A stretch of DNA of 61,055 nucleotides, taken from Amycolatopsis thermalba (GTDB lineage Bacteria; Actinomycetota; Actinomycetes; Mycobacteriales; Pseudonocardiaceae). The notes below the pieces were generated by a model. That model was not told the origin of the DNA and did not search any database. It was given only the letters and a program-made list of their open reading frames with translations. Where the stretch lies: NCBI RefSeq assembly GCF_003385215.1, contig NZ_PQHW01000033.1, forward strand, positions 1-61,055, read 5' to 3'. The position numbers and the translations under genes are program-made. This document shows positions 1 through 9,302 of the stretch, piece after piece. Numbering within the stretch: the first letter of the stretch is position 1; the number at the start of each line of letters is the position of its first letter.

Positions 1-330
1 TCGTACCGCGGTGGGCAGCGTCCCGCGCACCGGCGGTTTTCGCGCGGGTGGATGCTGGACGCACCGGCCCCCGGACTGCAACCGGGACGTTCACACCCGG
101 GGCCGGTAGGTGGGCCGTCGACCGCAGGTACCCGGTTGGCGGCCCGCCGCGGCCTTGCCGTGGGGGTGGGTCGTACCGCGGTGGGCAGCGTCCCGCGCAC
201 CGGCGGTTTTCGCGCGGGTGGATGCTGGACGCACCGGCCCCCGGACTGCAACCGGGACGTTCACACCCGGGGCCGGTAGGTGGGCCGTCGACCGCAGAGG
301 TACCCGGTCGGCGGCCCGCCGCACGCCTTC
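1..330. repeat. Two copies of a 170-bp tandem direct repeat at the contig start
   Basis: Bases 1-127 are identical to 171-297. The next ~30 bases of each copy are similar but diverged: copy 2 has a 2-base insertion after the shared ACCGCAG and a few substitutions. The repeat unit is therefore 170 bp. It lies downstream of the FAD/NAD(P)-binding gene and holds no convincing coding frame; open frames run through it in several phases, as expected for G+C-rich DNA. The contig begins inside the array, so more copies may lie upstream and probably caused the assembly break. Confidence 0.9.
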
Positions 331-391
331 GCCCTGTTCCGGTCGGCAGCACCTGCCCCCGGCCTGAGCCCGCCGCCAGGATCGGCGTCCT

Positions 392-2245
392 CTACCCCGG
401 CCGCTCGTCCCGCAGCATGCGCAGTATCTCCCGCGCCGTGGCGTCGTTCTGGCGGAAGGACAGGCCGTTCGTTCTCGGGCGGGTGAACGCCGCCGCTGAG
501 CGGGCGCTCGTGTGCGGGCCCAGGGCGAACCGCCGGGAGTGGGGGCGGCCCGTGGCGTCCAGCAGCCGCCCGTCCGACACCCGCGTCGCGATCCGGCCCG
601 ACGGCAGGTCCCGCACGTGCTCCTCCGCCAGCTCGCCCGCACCCCGCAACTGCGCCAGCAACCCGTCCGAAGCCCGCCGCACGCTCGGCTCCGGCAGGCG
701 CGCCTCGATCAGCGTCCGGGCCGTCACCGAACCCGGGAAACTCCCCGAAGAAGCGACGAAACCCGACGAACCAACTGAAATCCGCACCTCCGCCCCGAGG
801 AACGACACCACCCCGGCCTCGTGCAGCGCCAGCAGCTCCTGCAACCGTCGCGGCGGGGGACCGCTCGCGTAGTAGGAGAAGAACCCGTGCCACCAACCAT
901 CCACATCGGACACGTCCAGCGAACCGGACGCCATCAGCGGGGGCATCTGCTGGTACGCCGACAACAACGCCATGAACGCGCCCAGATCCGCCGAATACGC
1001 CGGATCCGCCCGCCGCGCCAGGTCCGCCTCCACGTACGACCGCAGGTACTTCCCGAACTCCTCCGCCGTCCCGAACCGCAGCCCCGCCAGCGGCCGGTCC
1101 AGCCGCTCCAGGTCGAGCCGGTCCTCCTCGGCCGGCACCGCCCGGCGCACCAGCGCGCGCATCTCCGCGCTGTCCCACGAGAACTCCGCGAAACAGCGGG
1201 AAAAATCCGCGAACGACATCCGCACCCGCGACGGATGCGCGGTGAACAGCTCGCTGTAGTACCCCCACGCCAGCTCCTTCGCCACGTGCGGCCACACGTC
1301 GGCGCGGAACTCGAGCTGCCGGCCCCGCTCCAGAAGCTCCGAAACCCGTTCGGGACCGAAGAACCGCGGCAACCCCAGCGGCGCGCCCTGCAACCGGTAA
1401 CCGGGCTTCGCGTGGTAGGGCACTCCGCGCCGGGAACCGATGTGCAGCACCGGTTCCGCGCCGCTCGGGTGGTACACCAGCCCGCCCGCGTGCTCGGTGA
1501 ACCGCCCGCCGCGCCCCTCGGTCAGCAACAGCATCAGGTCCACGAACGCCAGCCCGAACCCGCGCACCAGCACCGGCTCACCCGGCGCGACGTGCTGGTA
1601 GTCGACGTCCGCCGGGTACCCCGCCGGGTAGTACGCCAGCCCGTGCGCGGCCGCGAACTCCGCCAGTTCCCGCTCACCCGAACCCGGTTCGGCGTCCAGG
1701 TGTCCCACCGCCAGCACGATCACGTCCACGTCGAGCGGCTCGTCCACCCCCGCCAGCCACACCCGCGTCTCGTCGATCCGCGTCGCCCGCGTGCGGTGCT
1801 CGACCACCTCGATGCCCGGCGCCAGCCCGGCCAGCACGTGCCGGTACACCCAGTCCAGGTACGCGCTCGCCAGCCGTCGCGTCGGAAAGGACGTCCCGCG
1901 CAACGCGAAGAGCTCGTCCCGCAGATCCTCCGGCACGTCGTACCGGATCCGCCCCGCGCGCACCTCCCGCGCCCACTGCCACAGCGACGGCCCCGTCCGC
2001 ACCGGGCCGTCCATCGTCACCGTGTCGTCGGTGAACATCGTGACGTCCTCGGCCATCGAGTTCATCCGCAGCAACGGCGACTGCTCGTACCGCCAGATCC
2101 GGCCGGCGCCCGGCGGGAACGGGTCGATCAGGTGCACCACCAGCCCCGCCGGCCCCAGCAACGCGGCCGCGTTCGCCGACAACCGCTCCAGCACGCCGAC
2201 CCCACGCGGACCCGCCCCCACGATCGCGAGCTGAGACGGCGCCAT
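392..2245 (-). CDS. FAD/NAD(P)-binding protein (NAD_binding_9-like)
   Basis: This 617-residue protein opens with a dinucleotide-binding beta-alpha-beta motif (VGAGPRG, residues 9-15) followed by RMNSMAEDVTMF, typical of the FAD-NAD(P)-binding proteins of the PF13454 type found in actinobacteria. It probably binds FAD through the N-terminal Rossmann fold; the substrate is unknown. A second nucleotide-binding stretch (VIVLAVGHLD) follows about 170 residues in. No signal peptide or membrane segment is seen. The ATG at 2245 is preceded only by a weak GAAGG. It lies 58 bp downstream of a TetR gene on the same strand and could be co-transcribed with it. Confidence 0.85.
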   Translation of the reverse strand: MAPSQLAIVGAGPRGVGVLERLSANAAALLGPAGLVVHLIDPFPPGAGRIWRYEQSPLLRMNSMAEDVTMFTDDTVTMDGPVRTGPSLWQWAREVRAGRIRYDVPEDLRDELFALRGTSFPTRRLASAYLDWVYRHVLAGLAPGIEVVEHRTRATRIDETRVWLAGVDEPLDVDVIVLAVGHLDAEPGSGERELAEFAAAHGLAYYPAGYPADVDYQHVAPGEPVLVRGFGLAFVDLMLLLTEGRGGRFTEHAGGLVYHPSGAEPVLHIGSRRGVPYHAKPGYRLQGAPLGLPRFFGPERVSELLERGRQLEFRADVWPHVAKELAWGYYSELFTAHPSRVRMSFADFSRCFAEFSWDSAEMRALVRRAVPAEEDRLDLERLDRPLAGLRFGTAEEFGKYLRSYVEADLARRADPAYSADLGAFMALLSAYQQMPPLMASGSLDVSDVDGWWHGFFSYYASGPPPRRLQELLALHEAGVVSFLGAEVRISVGSSGFVASSGSFPGSVTARTLIEARLPEPSVRRASDGLLAQLRGAGELAEEHVRDLPSGRIATRVSDGRLLDATGRPHSRRFALGPHTSARSAAAFTRPRTNGLSFRQNDATAREILRMLRDERPG

Positions 2246-2303
2246 GCCTTCGACGCTACGGAAGGATCCCCGGCCCCCGACCCGGTTCCCGCATCCTGGA
2301 CCC

Positions 2304-2948
2304 CTACCGCACGCGCGCGATGACCTCGGGCGTCTGGCTGTACAGCCGCAGCACGCCGCCGATCGTGAACTCGGTCAGCAGGTCGATCAGCGCGTCGCGG
2401 TCCGGCGCGTCCCCGTTCCAGTTGAGCCCGACCAGCGATTCGACCATCGCGAAGTACATCGTGACCAGTGCGGTGTCCGCGCGGCCCGGTTCGACGCCGA
2501 ACTCCGCCCACCGCTGGCCGCTCGCCTCGGTGTAGACGCGGGCCAGCCGCTTCCGCAGTCGGGACAGCGCCGGATTGCCGGTGCGCTCAGCCTCCTGGAA
2601 CAGCGGCAGCGCGTCCGGATGCGCGGCGGCGAAGTCGAACAGGTTCGCGTAGTTCTTGCGCGCCCAGCTCTTCAGGTCCAGATCGGCGTCGCTCGCGCCG
2701 GCCGCCGCGATCGCCGCGTAGGCCTGCTCCTCCGCCTGCTCGACCACGGCCGCGAACAACGCGTTCTTGTCGCCGTACAGCTCGTACACCGCCTGCCGGG
2801 TCAGGCCGGCCTCCCGCGCGATGTGTTCGATGGTGGACCCCTGCAGGCCGCTCGTGGCGAAGACGTGCCCGGCCGCGGCGAGCACGAGGGCGCGTTGATC
2901 GGCGACCGGCAGCTTCCGGGGCCTGCCGGGGCCACGCTTTCGGGGCAT
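2304..2948 (-). CDS. TetR/AcrR family transcriptional regulator
   Basis: A 214-residue repressor. A basic leader (MPRKRGPGRPRK) precedes a classic TetR helix-turn-helix, with GSTIEHIAREAGLTRQAVYE and YGDKNALF over roughly residues 33-65. The C-terminal ligand domain is all-helical and not diagnostic. I chose ATG 2948, which has GAGGTGG about 11 bases upstream. An in-frame ATG at 2987 would add 13 residues but lies inside the operator palindrome at 2977-3000 and lacks a ribosome site. It is divergent to a secreted lipase, so it probably represses that lipase and itself; the ligand is unknown. Confidence 0.9.
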   Translation of the reverse strand: MPRKRGPGRPRKLPVADQRALVLAAAGHVFATSGLQGSTIEHIAREAGLTRQAVYELYGDKNALFAAVVEQAEEQAYAAIAAAGASDADLDLKSWARKNYANLFDFAAAHPDALPLFQEAERTGNPALSRLRKRLARVYTEASGQRWAEFGVEPGRADTALVTMYFAMVESLVGLNWNGDAPDRDALIDLLTEFTIGGVLRLYSQTPEVIARVR

Positions 2949-2976
2949 TGACACGCCTGCCACCTCACCACAATCC

Positions 2977-3000
2977 TTTTCCGACATAACTGTCGGAAAA
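2977..3000. promoter_or_regulatory. Perfect inverted repeat, probable TetR operator
   Basis: Arms TTTTCCGACA and TGTCGGAAAA are exact reverse complements separated by TAAC. The site lies between the TetR start (2948, minus) and the lipase start (3021, plus), placed to control both divergent genes. Ten-base perfect arms with a short spacer fit a TetR dimer pair. Binding by this TetR is inferred from position. Confidence 0.8.
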
Positions 3001-3020
3001 TAGCTCACCGGGGAGCGTTC

Positions 3021-4238
3021 ATGCGCCTTTCGACTCGCCGGCTCGCGGCGATCGTGACCGCGGCGGTCGCCGCGCTGTCGGTGACGACCGCGCCGGCCGG
3101 CGCCGCAACCTCCTCCGGCGACTTCTACGATCCGCCGGCCACACTGCCGAGTGACAACGGCGCCATCATCCGTCACGAGCCGAGCCAGTTCTTCCTCGAC
3201 CCGGTGAAGCTGCTCCGCGCTCCCGCCGCCGTCCAGCGGATCATGTACCGCAGCACGGACACGCACGGTGACGCCGTCGCGGTCACCGGAACCGTGCTCA
3301 CGCCCAAGACGCCGTGGCGCGGCGCGGGCGAGCGGCCGCTCATCGCCTACGCCCCCGGCACGCAGGGCCTGGGCGACCAGTGCGCGCCGTCCAAGGCGCT
3401 GGCCGCGGGCGGGGAGTACGAGGGCCCGTTCATCGCCGGCCTGCTGGCCCGCGGCTACGCGGTGGTCGTCACCGACTACCAGGGCCTGGGCACGCCCGGC
3501 GTGCACACCTACGTCAACCGGAAGGCCGAGGCCCATGCGGTCCTCGACTCGATCCGCGCCACGCAGCGGCTCCCGGGCCTGCCCGCCGACGGGCCGGTCG
3601 CGATCGCGGGCTACTCCCAGGGCGGTGGCGCCTCCGCCGCGGCCGCCGAGCTGCAGCCGTCCTACGCCCCGGAGCTGGACCTCGAGGGCGCCTACGCGGG
3701 CGCGGTCCCGGCCGACCTGGTTGCGGTCGGCCGCAGCCTGGACGGCGCCTACGCCGTCGGTTTCCTGATGTTCGCCGTCGCGAGCGTCAACTACGCCTAC
3801 CCCGAGCTGCGCATCACCGACGTCCTCAACGACCGGGGCAAGGCGCTCGTGGCCCGGGTCGAGCGCGAGTGCACGGTCGAATCGATCGTGGACCACGCGT
3901 TCACCCGCACCGCGGACCTGACCGTCGACGGCCGCTCGATCAGCGAATACCTGGCCGAGGAGCCCTACGCGTCGGTGGTCGAGGAGCAGCGGATCGGCCG
4001 GCTCGCACCGGCGGTCCCGATGTACGTCGTGCACAGCGCGCTGGACGACATCGTCCCCTACCAGCAGGGCCGGACGATGGCCCGGACCTGGTGCGACGAG
4101 GGCGCCACCGTGCGGTTCGACACCCTCGCGGTGCCGACCCACGTCGGTGGCGCCGTCGCCGGCTACCCGGCTGCCTTCGCGTGGCTGGAAGGCCGGTTCG
4201 CGGGCGAGGCAGCACCCGACAACTGCGGAGAGTTCTAA
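3021..4238 (+). CDS. Secreted lipase (LIP family, alpha/beta hydrolase)
   Basis: A 405-residue exported protein. Residues 1-29 form a Sec-type signal (RLSTRR basic start, hydrophobic core, cleavage near PAGAA). The mature part matches secretory lipases (PF03583): nucleophile elbow GYSQGG with Ser199, acid Asp342 or Asp343 in SALDDIVPY, and His374 in PTHVGG. It likely hydrolyses acylglycerols or related esters outside the cell. GGGGAG stands 5 bases before the ATG. It is transcribed away from the TetR gene through the shared operator at 2977-3000, so it is probably the regulator's target. Its 3' end meets the convergent DUF3151 gene 11 bp later. Confidence 0.9.
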   Translation: MRLSTRRLAAIVTAAVAALSVTTAPAGAATSSGDFYDPPATLPSDNGAIIRHEPSQFFLDPVKLLRAPAAVQRIMYRSTDTHGDAVAVTGTVLTPKTPWRGAGERPLIAYAPGTQGLGDQCAPSKALAAGGEYEGPFIAGLLARGYAVVVTDYQGLGTPGVHTYVNRKAEAHAVLDSIRATQRLPGLPADGPVAIAGYSQGGGASAAAAELQPSYAPELDLEGAYAGAVPADLVAVGRSLDGAYAVGFLMFAVASVNYAYPELRITDVLNDRGKALVARVERECTVESIVDHAFTRTADLTVDGRSISEYLAEEPYASVVEEQRIGRLAPAVPMYVVHSALDDIVPYQQGRTMARTWCDEGATVRFDTLAVPTHVGGAVAGYPAAFAWLEGRFAGEAAPDNCGEF

Positions 4239-4249
4239 ATGGTCAGGAT

Positions 4250-4657
4250 CTACTGGAGCCCGGTCGCCGCGGCGGCCGCCGGGTCGGAGTCGGCGATGAA
4301 CTTCCGGCACCGCTCGTACTCCTCGGTTTCCCCGAGGCGCTGGGCGGCCTTCGCCAGGGCCGCCAGCGCCCGCAGGAAGCCCTGGTTCGGGCGGTGGTCC
4401 CAGGGGATCGGGCCGAAGCCCTTCCAGCCGGCGCGGCGCAGCTGATCCAGCCCGCGGTGGTAGCCGGTGCGGGCGAAGGCGTAGGCCGGGACGAACTCGT
4501 TCGCCTCCAGCGCCCGCTCCGCCAGCGCCGCCCACGCCTCGCTGAAGTCGGGGTGCTCGGCGGCCACGTCGGACGGGTCGGTGCCGGCGTCCATCGCGGC
4601 CTGCGCGTCCACGCGCTCGGGCAGGCGGGTGGGGTCGGGTTCCAGCAGGTTCGTCAT
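4250..4657 (-). CDS. DUF3151 domain protein
   Basis: A 135-residue soluble protein recognisable as the actinobacterial DUF3151 family by its start (TNLLEPDPTRLPE), the AWAALAERAL and YAFARTGYHRGLD helices, and GWKGFGPIPWDH. Family function is unknown; the paired helices look TPR-like. No signal or membrane segment is present. It is convergent with the lipase gene. A possible 27-residue membrane peptide lies directly upstream on the same strand. Confidence 0.85.
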   Translation of the reverse strand: MTNLLEPDPTRLPERVDAQAAMDAGTDPSDVAAEHPDFSEAWAALAERALEANEFVPAYAFARTGYHRGLDQLRRAGWKGFGPIPWDHRPNQGFLRALAALAKAAQRLGETEEYERCRKFIADSDPAAAAATGLQ

Positions 4658-4676
4658 GGTGCCCAGTATCGGCGGC

Positions 4677-4760
4677 CTACACGAACAGGCTCGCGAGGAC
4701 CCCGCTGCCGAGCAGGACGAGAGCGGCGATCAGGACCGCGGCGACGAGACGTTTCGGCAT
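4677..4760 (-). CDS. Possible 27-residue single-span membrane peptide
   Basis: The minus strand from the ATG at 4760 reads MPKRLVAAVLIAALVLLGSG, then VLASLFV and stop. This gives a basic N-terminus, one clean hydrophobic helix and a short tail, as expected for a small inner-membrane protein. It ends 19 bp before the DUF3151 start on the same strand. No strong ribosome site is visible, so it may be spurious or translated from a leaderless transcript. No function can be assigned. Confidence 0.35.
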   Translation of the reverse strand: MPKRLVAAVLIAALVLLGSGVLASLFV

Positions 4761-4864
4761 CACGGGCGGACACGATGCCCGTCGTCCGCCCCTGATGCAA
4801 GCGAGTCACGCCTCAGGGTGAACCCGGATATTCGGGCATCTCGCTCCGCCCGGCGGCGCCGACC

Positions 4865-6044
4865 ATGGATGATGTCCGCATGACGAAGGCGCTCGAGGGG
4901 GCCGCCGAGGGTGTCGCCGTGCCGCGCGGCCCCATCGGCAAGACCAAGCTTTTCTTCGCCACCCACTGGGTGCGCGGGGTACCGGGGCAGCCGGCGCCCG
5001 CCTGGGTGCTGCGGTTCGCCTACGGCATGTGGCTGGTCGCGTTCACCTTCAAGGTGATCGGCTCGTCGTGGGACATGTCGTGGCACTTCAAGTTCATCCG
5101 CGACGACTTCGCCCCGCCGCACCTGATCAACACGGTCGGCACCGGGATCGTCATCGTGCTGGTCGCGATCCACAGCTACACCGGGCTCGGCTGCGACCGC
5201 CGCTCGCTGCGGCTGATGCAGGCCGGGCTGGTGATGTTCCTGATCGCCGCGCCGCTGGACGTCATCAACCACCGGGTCAGCGGTCTCGACCTGACCGCGT
5301 GGAGCCCCACGCACATGCTGCTCTACGTCGGCACCGGCGTGATGCTGGCCGGGGTCATCGACGGCTGGATGAAGACCGCGCCGCCGGGCCGGTTCCGCAC
5401 GCTGGTGCTGACCGGGCTGTGGGTGTTCTTCCTGGAGAACACGTTCTTCCCGAACGGCCAGCAGGAGTACGGGATCCTCAGCCTGCGGGCGTGGGAGCGC
5501 GGCGCGCCGGAGGCCGAGCCGTCGCTGCTGAGCTTCGCCGCCGAGCAGATCGGGCACCCGGTCGACCGGGTCGCGGTGCTGCACTTCGCGATGCCGATCG
5601 CGGACTGGGTGTACCCGCTGTGGGGGGTGGGGGTGTCGGCGCTGGTCCTGGCGCTGGCGCGGCACACGATCGGCCGCACCTGGGCGGCGACGGCGGTGGC
5701 CGGCGCGTACGTGGCCTACCGCGCGATCATCTGGCCGCTGCTGGTCGTCGGCACGTTCCCGGCCTCGGCGATCCCGTTCTACCTGCTCGCCGTCGGGCTC
5801 GCGGTGGACGTGGCGTTCCGCGTGGGGCGGGCGCACCGGGTGCTCACGCCGCTGGCCGGCGGTCTGCTGGTGACCGCGTTCGGGTACGGCGCGCTGTGGC
5901 TGCAGTCGCAGCTGCGGCCGTGGCTGCTCGGCAGCGCGCACACCGAATCCGCGCCGCCGTTCGCCTACTGGCCCGCGCTGGTGGTGCTCGTGGGGCTGCC
6001 CGTGCTGTGGTGGGCCCTCACGCGGATGAGGGCCCACCAGACGG

Positions 6045-6052
<8 letters not shown>
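4865..6052 (+). CDS. Multi-pass integral membrane protein, unknown function
   Basis: A 395-residue protein with about nine to ten hydrophobic segments and no recognised domain. Conserved-looking polar clusters sit at membrane edges (SWDMSWHFKF, HLINTVGTG, VINHRVSG, SPTHMLLY). The aromatic and histidine-rich loops could bind metal or haem, but that is speculation. The ATG at 4865 has no obvious ribosome site; a second in-frame ATG at 4880 would remove five residues. Its 3' end overlaps the convergent aldolase gene by 8 bp. Confidence 0.7.
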
Positions 6053-7076
<1,024 letters not shown>

Positions 7077-7189
7077 CGTTGGTCCTCCTAGCTGTGGTTC
7101 GCCTTCGTTGCCCGAATCGTACGAGGTCGGCGGTGGGAGGACAGTGTGCTGGCTCTCTGCGGCGCAGGTCGGGAACGATCAAGTGACAA

Positions 7190-7225
7190 AAGCCGCTCCG
7201 CCCTGGTGCGGGGGCGGAGCGGCTT
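7190..7225 (-). terminator. Rho-independent terminator after the LLM oxidoreductase
   Basis: Arms of 13 bases (AAGCCGCTCCGCC and GGCGGAGCGGCTT) pair perfectly around a 10-base loop. On the minus strand the stem is followed by TTTTG. It lies 8 bp past the stop of the luciferase-like gene and upstream of fba. Confidence 0.85.
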
Positions 7226-7233
7226 CGGCCGGG

Positions 7234-8061
7234 TCAGGACAGCAGGGCCTCGCTGATGGCGCGGTAGCCGGGCAGCGGGTCGTCGCCGAGGACCTGGACG
7301 CAGACGTGGTCCGCGCCGGCGTCGAGGTGGGCGGTGATGCCCGCGGCGATCGAGTCGATGTCGCCGTGCAGGGCGAGGGCGTCGATCAGCGCGTCGCTGC
7401 CGCCGTTGTCCAGGTCGGCTTCGGTCCAGCCGTGCCGGAGCAGGTTGCTCCGGTAGTTGACGAGGTTGAGGTACGGGTGCTCGATCGTCGGGCGGGCGAT
7501 GGCGCGGGCCTTCTCCGGGTCGGTCTCCAGCACGATCTTCTGCTCCGGGGCGAGCAGCACGCCGTCGCCGAGGACGCGGCGGGCCTCCTTGGTGTGCTCC
7601 GGCGTGGTCAGGTACGGGTGCGCGCCCGCGGTGCGCTCGGCGGAGAGCTGGAGCACCTTCGGGCCGAGCGCGGCCAGCGCGCGGGCGGCGACCGGCACAC
7701 CGGCTTCGTCCAGGCCGTCGAGGTAGTCGACGATCTTGTCGTAGGGCTTCTGGTATTCCTGGTGGGCCTCCGGGTGGCCGATGCCGACGCCGAGCAGGAA
7801 GCGGCCGGGGTGCTTGGCCTCGATGCGCTGCCAGGACGCGCCGACGGTGGCCGCGTCGTCCTTCCACATGTTGACGATGCCGGTGGCGACCTTGATGTTC
7901 TCCGTCGCGTCCAGCAGCTCGTCGACGATGGTCAGCTGCCCGTCGGGGGAGCCGCCGATCCAGATCGCGCCGAAGCCGAGGCGTTCGGCTTCGCGTGCCA
8001 GGTCCGCGTTCAGCTGGTGCCAGCCCCGCCAGATACCGATCTTGCCGAGTTCGATAGCCAT
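7234..8061 (-). CDS. F420-dependent LLM class oxidoreductase (TIGR03620-like)
   Basis: A 275-residue luciferase-like TIM-barrel protein. The start (ELGKIGIWRG), GFGAIWIGGS, VATGIVNMW, RFLLGVGIGHPE and GADHVCVQVLGDDPLPGYR are typical of the short actinobacterial family TIGR03620, predicted to use reduced coenzyme F420. The substrate is unknown. I chose ATG 8061; an upstream in-frame ATG at 8094 adds eleven residues that do not look like the family. It is divergent to the aldo/keto reductase with 50 bp between the starts. Confidence 0.88.
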   Translation of the reverse strand: MAIELGKIGIWRGWHQLNADLAREAERLGFGAIWIGGSPDGQLTIVDELLDATENIKVATGIVNMWKDDAATVGASWQRIEAKHPGRFLLGVGIGHPEAHQEYQKPYDKIVDYLDGLDEAGVPVAARALAALGPKVLQLSAERTAGAHPYLTTPEHTKEARRVLGDGVLLAPEQKIVLETDPEKARAIARPTIEHPYLNLVNYRSNLLRHGWTEADLDNGGSDALIDALALHGDIDSIAAGITAHLDAGADHVCVQVLGDDPLPGYRAISEALLS

Positions 8062-8111
8062 GCCTGTCCCAACTCCGGTGGGCGGCCGGTGCATTCCTCT
8101 ATGTTGGGATC

Positions 8112-9035
8112 ATGGCGAAAATCGGTGATCTCGAGGTGTTCCCGCTCAACCTCGGGGACAACGTGTTCGGCTGGACCGCCGACGAGGAGCAGTCCTTCGC
8201 CGTGCTGGACGCGTACGCGGCCGCCGGCGGCAACTTCATCGACACCGCGGACGCCTACATGGCTCGCATCCCGGGCAATTCCGGCGGCGAGTCGGAGACG
8301 ATCATCGGCAAGTGGCTGAAGCGCCGCGGCCGTCGCGATGATGTCGTCATCGCGACGAAGGTGGGCAGCTGGGCGGCGCGGCCGGGGGTGAGCGCGAAGA
8401 ACATCCGCGAGGCGGCGGAGGACTCGCTGCGCCGGTTGCAGACTGATTATTTGGACCTGTACTACGCCCACCGGGATGTGGCGGATGTGCCGCTGGAGGA
8501 GACGCTCGGTGCGTTCGACGCGCTGGTGCGGGCCGGGAAGGTGCGGTACCTGGGCGCGTCGAACTACAGCGCGGACCGGTTGGCGGAGGCGCTGTCCATT
8601 TCGGACCGCGAGGGGTTCGCCCGGTACGTGGCGGTGCAGCCGCACTACAACCTGGTCGAGCGCGGGTACGAGCAGGAGCTGGCCCCGCTGGTGGCGAAGG
8701 AGGGGTTGGCGTCGCTGCCCTACTTCGGGCTGGCCAGGGGTTTCCTGACGGGCAAGTACCGCTCGCGCGAGGCCGGCGGCAGCCCGCGGGCCGAGGGGGC
8801 GGTGGCGTACCTGGACCACCGGGGCGAGCGGGTGCTGGAGGCGCTGGACGAGATCTCGGCCGCGCGCGGGACTTCGCAGGCCGCGGTGGCGCTGGCGTGG
8901 CTGGCCGCGCAGCCGACTGTTGTGGCGCCCATCGCGAGCGCCCGGAACGTGGAGCAGTTGGCGGACCTGCTGGCTTCGGTGGAGCTCCGCTTGAGCGAGG
9001 CGGAGCTGGCTGCCTTGGATGACGCTTCGCAGTAG
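8112..9035 (+). CDS. Aldo/keto reductase
   Basis: A 307-residue NADPH-dependent oxidoreductase of the AKR superfamily with the full catalytic tetrad: Asp44 and Tyr49 in DTADAY, Lys83 in ATKVGSW, His120 in YYAHRD. The C-terminal cofactor-binding strand-helix region (ALAWLAAQPTVVAPIASARN) is intact. It probably reduces aldehydes or ketones; the physiological substrate is unknown. It is followed by 1.3 kb of repetitive non-coding DNA. Confidence 0.93.
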   Translation: MAKIGDLEVFPLNLGDNVFGWTADEEQSFAVLDAYAAAGGNFIDTADAYMARIPGNSGGESETIIGKWLKRRGRRDDVVIATKVGSWAARPGVSAKNIREAAEDSLRRLQTDYLDLYYAHRDVADVPLEETLGAFDALVRAGKVRYLGASNYSADRLAEALSISDREGFARYVAVQPHYNLVERGYEQELAPLVAKEGLASLPYFGLARGFLTGKYRSREAGGSPRAEGAVAYLDHRGERVLEALDEISAARGTSQAAVALAWLAAQPTVVAPIASARNVEQLADLLASVELRLSEAELAALDDASQ

Positions 9036-9130
9036 CCCGGTGGCTGGACGGGGGCGGGGCCTGGGCCGGCTTTCTCGCTGTTCTGTGAGTGGCCCTCTCG
9101 CCGTGGTGATGGCTGGTCTTCTCGCCGTGG

Positions 9131-9302
9131 TGATGGCCCTACTGACAGTGGCGCGGGTGGCCCCCTGGCCGTGGTGATGGCCCTACTGACAGTGGCGCGG
9201 GTGGCCCCCTGGCCGTGGTGATGGCCCTACTGACAGTGGCGCGGGTGGCCCCCTGGCCGTGGTAATGGCCCTACTGACAGCGGCGCGGGTGGCCCTCTCG
9301 CC
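9131..9302. repeat. 44-bp tandem repeat, three exact copies plus a diverged fourth
   Basis: Units at 9131-9174, 9175-9218 and 9219-9262 are identical (start TGATGGCCCTACTGACAGTG). The fourth at 9263-9302 has point changes and runs into the 23-nt array. Degenerate relatives precede it from about 9090. The exactness suggests recent slippage or unequal exchange. No coding signal is seen; 44 is not a multiple of 3. Confidence 0.9.

Noticed and set aside
2948..2987. 13-residue N-terminal extension of the TetR protein
   Set aside because: The start would lie inside the operator and has no ribosome site; ATG 2948 fits the family.
2304..4535. 743-residue minus open frame spanning the TetR gene and the antisense of the lipase
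   Set aside because: Only the first 214 codons from ATG 2948 are TetR. The upstream part is the shadow of the lipase on the other strand and lacks protein character.
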